Below, in pieces: positions 1 to 8,248 of a DNA stretch of 64,000 nt. How positions within the stretch are numbered: position 1 is the stretch's first letter; every line of letters begins with the position of its first letter. Made by a program: the position numbers and the translations under genes. Below the pieces are notes generated by a model that saw nothing but the letters and a program-made list of their open reading frames with translations, did not search any database and had not been told where the DNA came from. The stretch is from JADFUS01 sp964368765 (GTDB lineage: Bacteria > Bacteroidota > Bacteroidia > Bacteroidales > Rikenellaceae): positions 1 to 64,000 of the forward strand of contig CAYJCU010000002.1 in the NCBI GenBank assembly GCA_964368765.1, written 5' to 3'.

Positions 1-13
1 ATATGGTGGGTTT

Positions 14-49
14 TAGGGTAGATATGACGTGCATAAATTCAATCCTCAG
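14..49 (+). repeat. 36-bp dispersed repeat, copy 1
   Basis: This 36-bp stretch matches 5907-5942 with only two differences (positions 20 and 29). The core is GCATAAATTCAATCCTCAG. At the other copy this core is one arm of an inverted repeat; here the upstream part differs. It is a short intergenic repeat of unknown function, not part of any gene. Confidence 0.75.
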
Positions 50-61
50 ATTCTCCGGACA

Positions 62-130
62 CTAATAATTATTATGTAGAGTAGCGGAGTAATAATATCT
101 CCTGTGGACGCACGATTCGTTAGAATCGTT
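62..130 (+). repeat. about 70-bp dispersed repeat, copy 1 (inverted relative to 53110-53180)
   Basis: The reverse complement of 53110-53180 matches this stretch closely, including GTAGAG-AGCGGAGT, a GTGGACGCACGATTCG block and a terminal small hairpin (ACGATTC/GAATCGT). The two copies lie 53 kb apart in opposite orientation. The hairpin abuts the 3' end of the restriction-modification gene and could act as its transcript end, though no T tract is obvious. Confidence 0.75.
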
Positions 131-3100
131 ACAAATATTTTTTAAGTATTGCTTGTTTTTGTTCTGGGGCTTTGTCGATGATGCTTTGTGCCTCAGCGAT
201 TTGAGCCTCTAATTTCTCTATTTGTGAAACTATTTTTTGTTGTTCTTCTAAACTTGCTAAAGGAATCATTAATTTTTCAATTCTTTTCAATGCTAACTTC
301 GGAACACCAACAGCTTTTGTGTTGTTTTCTATTTGCAATTGTAAATCATCTGTTAGCAAAATATATTTTAGGTATTCTTTCGTTATGATAGATTCATCAA
401 TTATAAATTTTGCAGCATTTTCAGTTAGAGATTTACCACTTAATTCAGCAGGAACTGTACCAACTAAACCTATAGTTCCAGCAATAGATATATAAACATC
501 TTTTGAAGAGATAGTGTAATTTTTAATTTTTTCAAAAACATTGCATTCAATATACTTCATATCTAGCATATCAATAGTATTGTTTTTAAAATTACTCACT
601 CTTATGTATGGATACTCTGTCTTTTGCTGAGAAAAACTATATTCTTTAGGTATTCTCTTTCCACCCAAAACTTTTGCCACTTTATCAATCGACACCCTTG
701 GTAAATTTCTAATCTGACCCTCAATATAACTACTTATATCCTCGTTAGTTTTTTTAATTACATTTCTTGTGTTATTAAGATTTGCCTCAATGCTCTCAAT
801 CTCTTCAACAATCTTCACTTGAACATCCTTTGGAGGAAGTGGCAGTTTAATTTTTGCAATATCATCGCCATAAACGTGAGGCTGTGCTTGTCCTCTTTGC
901 AAACTATATAGTTCTGATTGTATAGACTTTAAAAGTAGAAATAGTAGTTTTGTTGATATTTTATTTTCATCCTTTGAAATCACTGTATTACAATCCGAGG
1001 CAAATATTGGCTCATTAAAGTAATTCACAAAACCAGAATATGCTCCAGAGGCACTGATGGTTATAATATTTCCATCTCGATTAGAAGAATTATGATAATA
1101 TGCAACATCTTGACCACCCGCAACTACTGGGATATTACCGCTTACTGCCTTTTCTTTCGTGATAGAAGTTCCCTTTTTTATATCTGCAATATCGCTTAAA
1201 AGGAATAACTCAGATTTAGACCAAATCTCTTCATATCTAACTTTTTTTTTAACCGAAGTAGATATATTTTTTTCAAAGTCTACACGATCAAACGAAAGCA
1301 TATCAACAAGGCGTGTTCTTGTGATGTACTTCTGCATTGCCTCTGATATTTCGCACCCGTAATCGCCCTGAAATGCTTTGTATATATATGTACTAGCTTT
1401 GTCTGGGTTGTCAAAACTATTAGCGTCAAAAAGTTGTGTGCACTCCTCAATGCTCTTTCCTCTTTGAAGTGGGTGGATGCCCTCGCTACCACGACGATTA
1501 GAGAACTCATAGCCCAAAAATTGTTTCTCTTCGTTCTTCTCTCCACTCTTAACAATAACCACATTTTGATTATATGTAATTATGAAGTAGATTATTTTCT
1601 CTCTCTCTATTTCGATAATTGAAGATATTAACTTCTCTTCTGTCTTAACTTTTAACCTCTTCTTATACTCTACAAATATCTCGTGTGCCTGCACCGCTTC
1701 ATTAGGTTTTCCCTGCAATAAAGTAACATAATCAGCATACGAAAGCCCCTCCCATACGTGAGCGACATATTTTTCTGCTGGGGTCTCGATACCGTTTATT
1801 GTAACATCACTCAACGATTTTAGATAGTTTTCTACAGAGGTGCCTATGTTACGAGCAAAGAAGTTATTTCTTCTACGTAAGAATAAAACAACTGTATTAG
1901 TACCCGTTGCCATAAAGGTATTACTTCCAAGTTCAGTGATAGCGACTATATCAAAATAGTTCAATATCATCTCTCTTGCACGACTGTAAATACCCGTGTT
2001 GCTCAGAATAGAACTCGGTAATATTACACCAACAACGCCTCCATCTTTTAGAAGTTGTTTTGTGCGCTCCATAAATAGACACTCTATCTCAGAGCTATTA
2101 TCTGTGAGATGCTTGTATAGTTCGAAATCTCTCTCGGTGTAGTAATCTCGTGTAGTTTGCTTAAATGACGATACCGAATAAGGTGGGTTACTTAGTACTA
2201 TATCAAACTGTTGATTATCCTTAACATCATCGTTTGACTTTGACAATTTACCTTTGTACTCTTTGTTTGAGAAATTAGATAGACCATCGCTCAATATTAC
2301 ATTAGCCAAACCATCGCCGTGGAGATAACAGCCAACTTTACCAACCTTTACAAGGCGGTAGTCTTTTTCAATTCCATAAACATAATCAGTTGCCCAATCA
2401 AAGTGATCTTCTTGCCAATTGCGTATTTTTTTTGCCGTTGTAGGAAGATAATTCTTAATATTTGCCTTATCCACAATGCTTTGAACCTCGTGCATATACT
2501 CTGTAATGAAGTGACCGCTACCCGCAGCGTAATCAATCATATAGGGTAGAATATCACCATCTTTTTGTCTTAATTTATCCTCAACAATTTTATCAAGCGG
2601 TAGACTCTTGATGATAAACTGAGCAATAGGCACAGGTGTAAAAAACTGACCCGACTCTTGTTTAAGTCCAGTAGTTAATAACAACTCAAAGAAATCTGAT
2701 AAATATTGTTGGCGTTTATTATATCTAATTCTGTAACCTTGCAACAGCTCAACAACCTCTTTCACAACCTTAGCATTCTCTAAGAATGACTGATGATCAT
2801 AAACCTCTTTAATTGCAAACTCGTTATTTTTCTCTAATCGAAGTTTATTTACCTCTTTTAGAAGATATTGTCTCGCCTCCTCAGGGAGTCCTGCACATTG
2901 ATTATCAAAATCTGCTTTATTAAAATCACTAACAGTGCGCTCCAAAAATTTTTGCATACCTTTGCTATACAAGTCATTCAGGCGCAATTGAAAATCTACG
3001 TGATTATCAACACCCTCTTTCCATTGAAAAGCGAGTTCTTCGCCCTCTTCTGTTGTTGTCTCGTCATAGACCTTACACAGAAACAGAGTGAAAATTTTAT

Positions 3101-3845
3101 TAAAGGCATTGCCTTTGTCTGAAACAACATTGTGACGAAGTATCTCTAAAAAACGATTAAAAATAAAGCTCGATTTCTCAGATGTAATATCCTCTAACTG
3201 CTCTAAGGTAAGAGCTTGACTTTTAAAATTATATGGAGTTGTCCACGTGTCAAAAATACCATTATCTTTGGTTAGTTTATTCCACTTCTCAAAAATATCT
3301 TTAACATCGCCACTGCGATATTCATCTTCAATTTTTATGATTTCATTTCTATATATTACCTTTGAGCTTTTTATCTCTGAAGCATAAAGCATTATCACAT
3401 CAGCCTTGCAACCTGATAGTTGGAAGTATGTAAATAACTGTCCACCATCTTTGCACGTCTTGTTTAGCTCTTTGTCGAACTCCTTACCATAGGTTTTACA
3501 CTCTATAAGCATATACGGAGTGCCATCTTCTCTATTAACGAGAATATCTAAACGCCCCGACGTGCCGTGACCAGATGGCCACGTCTTTTCAAGAATAATA
3601 TTTTGAGGCTTATAACCTTTTTTAAGTAACCTATCTACACACTCAAGCACCACAAAATTTTCTGCTTGTGAGAAATTTTGTGTTGTCTTACTTTCAGCTA
3701 CTATCTCGTTATAATTTATCTCCTCCTTCTTAAAATCAACATCAATATAATACCCTCTATGTTGTTGGTATAATTTAGTATATATGTCTGTTGTGCCATC
3801 CTTAGGAGTAAATCCAAGTGCTGATATATGTTTTCTATAATCCAT
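129..3845 (-). CDS. Single-chain restriction-modification enzyme (type IIG / fused type I-like R-M-S)
   Basis: This 1238-residue protein combines all three restriction-modification activities. Near the N-terminus a PD-(D/E)xK nuclease motif is visible (GRLD with D100, then IECK with E115 and K117), as in type I HsdR N-terminal domains. The middle part is an N6-adenine methylase: GQFFTP at about 399, the AdoMet-binding DYAAGSGHF at about 439, and the catalytic NPPY at 553-556. The last 340 residues hold two target-recognition domains (about 895-1055 and 1060-1200), each followed by a helical spacer as in HsdS, ending in a coiled coil. It should methylate and cut a bipartite DNA target by itself. 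No separate hsd gene lies nearby, so it appears to stand alone. The recognition sequence cannot be predicted. The call is strong for the family, less so for the exact type. Confidence 0.9.
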   Translation of the reverse strand: MDYRKHISALGFTPKDGTTDIYTKLYQQHRGYYIDVDFKKEEINYNEIVAESKTTQNFSQAENFVVLECVDRLLKKGYKPQNIILEKTWPSGHGTSGRLDILVNREDGTPYMLIECKTYGKEFDKELNKTCKDGGQLFTYFQLSGCKADVIMLYASEIKSSKVIYRNEIIKIEDEYRSGDVKDIFEKWNKLTKDNGIFDTWTTPYNFKSQALTLEQLEDITSEKSSFIFNRFLEILRHNVVSDKGNAFNKIFTLFLCKVYDETTTEEGEELAFQWKEGVDNHVDFQLRLNDLYSKGMQKFLERTVSDFNKADFDNQCAGLPEEARQYLLKEVNKLRLEKNNEFAIKEVYDHQSFLENAKVVKEVVELLQGYRIRYNKRQQYLSDFFELLLTTGLKQESGQFFTPVPIAQFIIKSLPLDKIVEDKLRQKDGDILPYMIDYAAGSGHFITEYMHEVQSIVDKANIKNYLPTTAKKIRNWQEDHFDWATDYVYGIEKDYRLVKVGKVGCYLHGDGLANVILSDGLSNFSNKEYKGKLSKSNDDVKDNQQFDIVLSNPPYSVSSFKQTTRDYYTERDFELYKHLTDNSSEIECLFMERTKQLLKDGGVVGVILPSSILSNTGIYSRAREMILNYFDIVAITELGSNTFMATGTNTVVLFLRRRNNFFARNIGTSVENYLKSLSDVTINGIETPAEKYVAHVWEGLSYADYVTLLQGKPNEAVQAHEIFVEYKKRLKVKTEEKLISSIIEIEREKIIYFIITYNQNVVIVKSGEKNEEKQFLGYEFSNRRGSEGIHPLQRGKSIEECTQLFDANSFDNPDKASTYIYKAFQGDYGCEISEAMQKYITRTRLVDMLSFDRVDFEKNISTSVKKKVRYEEIWSKSELFLLSDIADIKKGTSITKEKAVSGNIPVVAGGQDVAYYHNSSNRDGNIITISASGAYSGFVNYFNEPIFASDCNTVISKDENKISTKLLFLLLKSIQSELYSLQRGQAQPHVYGDDIAKIKLPLPPKDVQVKIVEEIESIEANLNNTRNVIKKTNEDISSYIEGQIRNLPRVSIDKVAKVLGGKRIPKEYSFSQQKTEYPYIRVSNFKNNTIDMLDMKYIECNVFEKIKNYTISSKDVYISIAGTIGLVGTVPAELSGKSLTENAAKFIIDESIITKEYLKYILLTDDLQLQIENNTKAVGVPKLALKRIEKLMIPLASLEEQQKIVSQIEKLEAQIAEAQSIIDKAPEQKQAILKKYL

Positions 3846-3863
3846 AAAATAAATAATTCGCTA

Positions 3864-3871
3864 CAAAGATA
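3864..3871 (-). promoter_or_regulatory. Bacteroidetes-type -7 box upstream of the restriction-modification gene
   Basis: On the minus strand this reads TATCTTTG, a match to the Bacteroidetes -7 consensus TAnnTTTG, 19 bp before the start codon. No good TTTG -33 box is seen 19-20 bp further upstream, so the call rests on one box. Confidence 0.35.
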
Positions 3872-3971
3872 TAAAAACTTATCAAATCTTATATTATGTA
3901 GTATACAAATAATTCAAATTATTTTACCTCGTTTTATATTTAACGACTTCACAATATAAAATATTTTATAT

Positions 3972-4019
3972 GTAAAAGAGGATAACATCAAATTTTATTT
4001 TGATGTTATCCTCTTTTAC
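3972..4019 (-). terminator. Strong hairpin terminator after the thioredoxin gene
   Basis: A perfect 21-bp stem (3972-3992 with 3999-4019) encloses a 6-nt loop and lies 13 bp past the stop of the thioredoxin-family gene. The outer arms are T-rich or A-rich, so it could stop transcription of the whole SusC/SusD operon. Confidence 0.75.
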
Positions 4020-4031
4020 TAAAAAGTGATA

Positions 4032-5324
4032 TTATTGCAATAACGATAACTCCTCTATCTTTCTCTTTATAGCATACTGTATTCTTGCGCCATCCATGCC
4101 TCCCTCTAACTGCATAGACTCCATATAGGCTTGGTTATAATACTTCTTAGCCTCATCATATAGTTTTCTGTCTCGTGTAGAGTCTCCCAATAACACTAAG
4201 ATATTAATACGCTCAAAAACCGGTAAATCGCCATTAAGAGCTGTTATTAACCACTCACTAGCCTGCTCATGATCTTTCTTAACCATCTTCTTACTCATTG
4301 AGTAGTACATATTTTGTGCTGACTGAGCATAGAAAATAGGATTTATCTCATCTCCAGCTTTTGCAATATATGACTTGATGGTTTTTACATATTTCTTAAC
4401 ATCTTGAAGATGAAAAATCTGATACTCAGCATCGTAGATATATTTCTTAACCTCATAAGGGGTTAATTTTGTCTTGATAGTTGCATCATACACACTCTTC
4501 ATATCGCCATTGATTCTGTCTAGCTCTTTAAGATAGTTTAAATCGCCATTACGAGCCATATTACTCACTATATCATCATGATACTCCATTACATAATATG
4601 CAGGAGGTGTTCCCATCTTTTCGATATATTTATCAATGTTTTTATTGATAAACTCAACTATCTTATCATCTTTAGCTGCTGGGGCATGACAATCAAGAAT
4701 AATTTTATAATCATCCTCATTTATCAAATCCTCTCCCATCTTTAACTCAATATAATCTGCAAAAAGTTTCTCTACACGTATTATCCACTTCTCTAACTCC
4801 ATCTCTTTAAGCGATTGGATAAAACCACGTGCATCAACCAACATTTTCTGCATTATTACCAAATCTTTAGGGTTTTTCTTATATATATCCCACATCTCAT
4901 CGAAGGTCTTCTCATCGCCCGTAGCTATCTTAGCTGTCGATAAAAAACCCTTAACATCTTTCATACCCACAATTTTTTGCACCAATTCGCCATCCTTATC
5001 AAGAAATAGCAGTGTAGGTAGAGCAGTAACCTTATACTTTTTAATCAATTTTTTGTTGCTCTCATTGTCGTGGTCGAGCTTAATATTAACAAAATTTTTG
5101 TTCATATAATTGCCCACCTCAGCAACTGAGAAGACATCTTTCTCTAATATCTTACAAGGCATACACCAATCGGCATACACATCTATAAATACGAGCTTAT
5201 CGCTTTTAGCAGCCTCAACAAGTGCCTCATCTAGTGTCTTACCACTGAATATAATGGCCTGCCCGTAACTGTACGATATAGTAAGAAATATAGCTGCTAT
5301 TAATATGCTTATTCTCTTAATCAT
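4032..5324 (-). CDS. Exported thioredoxin-fold protein with long C-terminal helical region
   Basis: This 430-residue protein has an N-terminal signal peptide (about residues 1-21) and a thioredoxin domain over roughly 22-130. The active-site WCMPC (C54, C57) and a cis-proline (ALPT, P103) are present, so it should be redox active in the periplasm. The remaining 300 residues are charged and helical, with repeat-like segments near the C-terminus that resemble TPR units; this part is not assigned. It is the last gene of the sigma/FecR/SusC/SusD operon, after a small lipoprotein. A role in folding or protecting the exported or surface proteins of this locus is inferred from position only. An 82-bp gap with a long hairpin separates it from the gene before. 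Confidence 0.85.
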   Translation of the reverse strand: MIKRISILIAAIFLTISYSYGQAIIFSGKTLDEALVEAAKSDKLVFIDVYADWCMPCKILEKDVFSVAEVGNYMNKNFVNIKLDHDNESNKKLIKKYKVTALPTLLFLDKDGELVQKIVGMKDVKGFLSTAKIATGDEKTFDEMWDIYKKNPKDLVIMQKMLVDARGFIQSLKEMELEKWIIRVEKLFADYIELKMGEDLINEDDYKIILDCHAPAAKDDKIVEFINKNIDKYIEKMGTPPAYYVMEYHDDIVSNMARNGDLNYLKELDRINGDMKSVYDATIKTKLTPYEVKKYIYDAEYQIFHLQDVKKYVKTIKSYIAKAGDEINPIFYAQSAQNMYYSMSKKMVKKDHEQASEWLITALNGDLPVFERINILVLLGDSTRDRKLYDEAKKYYNQAYMESMQLEGGMDGARIQYAIKRKIEELSLLQ

Positions 5325-5352
5325 AACTTTATTGTTTTTAGTTGATAATTGT

Positions 5353-5393
5353 TTGGTTAATATTTCCAGCTATAATCTGGAAATATTAACCAA
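5353..5393. other. 17-bp stem hairpin between two operon genes
   Basis: Positions 5353-5369 pair perfectly with 5377-5393 around a 7-nt loop. It lies between the small lipoprotein and the thioredoxin gene. There is no T tract on the minus strand, so it may be an RNA processing or stabilising structure rather than a terminator. Confidence 0.6.
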
Positions 5394-5406
5394 TTTTAAG
5401 AGTATA

Positions 5407-5829
5407 CTAATTTATAATAAATTTATATACATCCTCAAGAGTATGTGAGTAACTCTCGTTCTCTATCTTAATAGTAACGATATACTCACCTTTAGGCGAC
5501 TTAAATTCAAAAGGAATCGACATAACACCAGCTCCCCTTATTGTTAATTCGTTTCTAAATATCTCAGCATCGCCCCCATTAGTTGCCTTAACATCAACTA
5601 TTGAGTAGTGCAACTGCTGTGTGCCCAAAACACCCTGTATTACAGATGTTGTCCAAGGTGCTTTATTCTCAATACGGATAAAATCATCATCCGGATCAAG
5701 AACACTCTTAACAAGCATCGTATCAGGAGTATATTCGCCTGTTTCAGCATTAAGGAAACCCACTTTATGCTCTGAGCAAGAGGCTAAGAAGGCAAATAAT
5801 GCCACCATTATTACTATATATTTTTTCAT
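5407..5829 (-). CDS. Small lipoprotein of the SusC/SusD operon, unknown function
   Basis: This 140-residue protein starts with a lipoprotein signal ending in LASC (lipid-modified C18). The rest looks like a single beta-sandwich domain: alternating strands, a charged DPDDDF segment near residue 47, and a C-terminal GEYIVTIKI strand. I do not recognise the family. It lies between the fasciclin lipoprotein and the thioredoxin gene in the resident sigma-controlled locus, so it is probably a periplasmic or surface accessory lipoprotein of that uptake system. The 133-bp gap to the gene before it contains a dispersed repeat. Confidence 0.75.
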   Translation of the reverse strand: MKKYIVIMVALFAFLASCSEHKVGFLNAETGEYTPDTMLVKSVLDPDDDFIRIENKAPWTTSVIQGVLGTQQLHYSIVDVKATNGGDAEIFRNELTIRGAGVMSIPFEFKSPKGEYIVTIKIENESYSHTLEDVYKFIIN

Positions 5830-5888
5830 ACGTAAATATTTATAAATTATTTATTTTCATACCTTTAGAAGTGTCTGATTACCCAAAA

Positions 5889-5942
5889 TTGGATTTATGT
5901 GCGTTATAGGGTTGATATGACCTGCATAAATTCAATCCTCAG
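5889..5942 (+). repeat. 36-bp dispersed repeat, copy 2, with inverted repeat
   Basis: Positions 5907-5942 match 14-49 with two differences. Here the core forms one arm of an imperfect inverted repeat (TTGGATTTATG at 5889 against GCATAAATTCAA at 5923), so the transcript could fold. It sits in the 133-bp gap inside an operon. Confidence 0.7.
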
Positions 5943-5962
5943 GTTAAACGACACTCTATTTA

Positions 5963-6625
5963 TTATAAATTTCCGAATGTGAAGTCGTACTGCATAGAGT
6001 GAACAACACCATTACTACACTTATTATCAAGAGAGGCTAATGTAGCTGTTGATAGCGAGTTAAATGATAGAATCCCCACAATAGATGGTCCTATATCAGG
6101 AATACCCTCATAAGGGCCTCTATATGTATATGCCCAAAACTGTGATTTAGTAGGGTCGTTTACATCTTTGACAGTCTCACCAGTGAAGATTATACCACCC
6201 TCTCCTGCCTCTCCGAAGTTAGGCGAGCGTACTCCATCAGGTATATCTTCTCTCATATATAATCCATCAACAACGTGCGACATAATAAGCTCTTTACACA
6301 CCTCAGGATCTACTAAACTAACATCTACTACACCATCTGTTACATAACCTCTATCAAGCAGATAGCGACGTATAGAGTGGCTTGTAGGGCCAAAAAATGT
6401 TATCTTAGTGTAGTTTGCATCTGTACCCTTAAACACATCGGCAACACCTGCTCTGTCAATAACCTGAACTGTCAAATCCCAGTTATAGTCGTCTGCCTGA
6501 AGATACTCATACATATTACCACTAAACTCATAGTTAGGGTCGATAGTACCTGTATCAATTATATTATATTTTGTGCATGCCCCCACAATTAGTAGTGGCA
6601 GTAACATTAACAATAATTTTTTCAT
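5963..6625 (-). CDS. Fasciclin (FAS1) domain lipoprotein
   Basis: This 220-residue protein has a lipobox (VGAC, C17) and one FAS1 domain over about residues 35-215. The two FAS1 hallmark blocks are visible: ITFFGPTSHSIRRYL (the usual FxPTxxAF block) and LIMSHVVDG (the usual YHVxxG block). FAS1 domains mediate adhesion and binding; in Bacteroidetes they are common next to SusC/SusD pairs. It follows susD by 32 bp in the same operon and is probably exposed at the cell surface or in the periplasm as part of the uptake complex. The ligand is unknown. Confidence 0.85.
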   Translation of the reverse strand: MKKLLLMLLPLLIVGACTKYNIIDTGTIDPNYEFSGNMYEYLQADDYNWDLTVQVIDRAGVADVFKGTDANYTKITFFGPTSHSIRRYLLDRGYVTDGVVDVSLVDPEVCKELIMSHVVDGLYMREDIPDGVRSPNFGEAGEGGIIFTGETVKDVNDPTKSQFWAYTYRGPYEGIPDIGPSIVGILSFNSLSTATLASLDNKCSNGVVHSMQYDFTFGNL

Positions 6626-6657
6626 AATTATATTTTTAATTTTCTAAATTACAACTA

Positions 6658-8205
6658 TTACATATATCTTAACCAATATACATTTTGGCGCATAATACCA
6701 TTATTTTGGAATGCTTTAGTACCCACCGGAGAGAATAGTGCTCCGTCAAGAATATCTTGTTGTGATAGGCTTTGGTGTAACCCTTTAAGCTCCTCTTTAA
6801 TGTAGTTATTACGTATTATGTCAATGTATCTGTGCCCCTCAAAAATAAGCTCTTTCTCTCTCTCTTTAAAGATAGCTAGTTTTAAATCAGGCTCTGCAAC
6901 AGCGTCATACAGCTCTGCATTAGCTCTACTACGTATCATATCAAGATCATCAATAGCAAGCTCTGAACTACCCACCTTATTATAACACTCTGCACGAAGA
7001 AGGATAATATCAGCTAAACGCCATACCACTGCATGAGACTCAAAAGTACCAAATGATGGTAAACCTTGCCAGTCTGGAACTATCTGAGACTTACGTAATT
7101 TATTTGGATAAGCATAACCACCTGTTGTTAAATCTTCACTAGGATCAGCATATTTTTCGAACTCAAAGAAGTAGCTATTTAATCTCTCATCGCCATCAGC
7201 ATAAATCTCTCTCACAGTTTCGTGCTTGATAAGCATACCAGCACTATATTTCTGATCACCTGGTTGCGAGCCATAACGTGATGGGAAGTAAGAGTAATCA
7301 GCTAATGGTGATTTAGTTGATACATAATCTTTTAAGAAATCTGTTGCAATCTCAAAAATAACCTCTTTACCTGTTATCTCTCCTGATAAACACATAGAAC
7401 AAACATCATCTACATTATCCATCAAGCCATAAGAGCTACTCACTTCGCCAGTAATTAGTTCTCCACACCATGTAATAGCACTCTGATAATCTTTCTTAGA
7501 ATCCTCACCAGCTATGTTATATAGGTCGATAATAGAGCCTCTCCACGCATAGGCATGAGCCAAAAGAGCTGCACTGTTACCCTTATTACCAAACTGCTTA
7601 GATGTTAATGCGGTACCAGCTGAGTTTTTTACATTCTCATAAGTTGGTAGATCTGCATAGGCTAAAAGAGCACATCTAATAGCCTCATCAATAACCTCAA
7701 TTATCGAAGATTTAGCATAAGCCTCTTTATGTGTACTGTTAAGTGTAATAACAGCATCTCCCCATATCTGCGATAATAATAGATAGGCATAAGCCTTAGC
7801 AAAATTAGCTTGAGCAACATAGAAAGTTCTGCGGCTTTCACTAATATCTACTACCCTATCAGCATTATCAATAATAAGGTTAGCATTATAGATAACCTTA
7901 TATTGATTAGTCCATTGGTTATTTATTGCATTCTGAACAATCTCACTAGGCACCATATTTTGGATATTACGATAGAAACCGTATGTAAAATCATCTGCTA
8001 TTGTACCTCTTAAAATTGATTGTGCTGTGTTGGTATAAGCAAAACCTGGTAAATAGTAGTTCATCTCTGTCATTACCGCCTCTAAATCTTTTTCGCTCTG
8101 GTAGAAGTTTGTAAATGTAACCGCATTTTGAGGCACATAATCAAGTGAACAACTACTAGCAAAAAGCGAAGCGAGAGCAATGATATATATTTTTATTTGT
8201 TTCAT
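6658..8205 (-). CDS. SusD/RagB-family nutrient-binding lipoprotein (resident locus)
   Basis: This 515-residue lipoprotein (signal ending ASSC, C19) has the SusD layout: an N-terminal region rich in helices with TPR-like repeats, a variable middle, and the conserved C-terminal block with RLADIILLRAECYNKVG and the FEGHRYIDIIR motif near residue 455. SusD proteins form a lid over the SusC barrel at the cell surface and deliver ligand to it. It follows the susC gene by 43 bp, as is usual. The substrate cannot be told. No hydrolase gene is nearby, so the ligand may be a peptide or small glycan rather than a polymer needing local digestion. Confidence 0.95.
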   Translation of the reverse strand: MKQIKIYIIALASLFASSCSLDYVPQNAVTFTNFYQSEKDLEAVMTEMNYYLPGFAYTNTAQSILRGTIADDFTYGFYRNIQNMVPSEIVQNAINNQWTNQYKVIYNANLIIDNADRVVDISESRRTFYVAQANFAKAYAYLLLSQIWGDAVITLNSTHKEAYAKSSIIEVIDEAIRCALLAYADLPTYENVKNSAGTALTSKQFGNKGNSAALLAHAYAWRGSIIDLYNIAGEDSKKDYQSAITWCGELITGEVSSSYGLMDNVDDVCSMCLSGEITGKEVIFEIATDFLKDYVSTKSPLADYSYFPSRYGSQPGDQKYSAGMLIKHETVREIYADGDERLNSYFFEFEKYADPSEDLTTGGYAYPNKLRKSQIVPDWQGLPSFGTFESHAVVWRLADIILLRAECYNKVGSSELAIDDLDMIRSRANAELYDAVAEPDLKLAIFKEREKELIFEGHRYIDIIRNNYIKEELKGLHQSLSQQDILDGALFSPVGTKAFQNNGIMRQNVYWLRYM

Positions 8206-8248
8206 AACTATATATTTTAATATTTGAATTAACTATCTTATATTGGTA

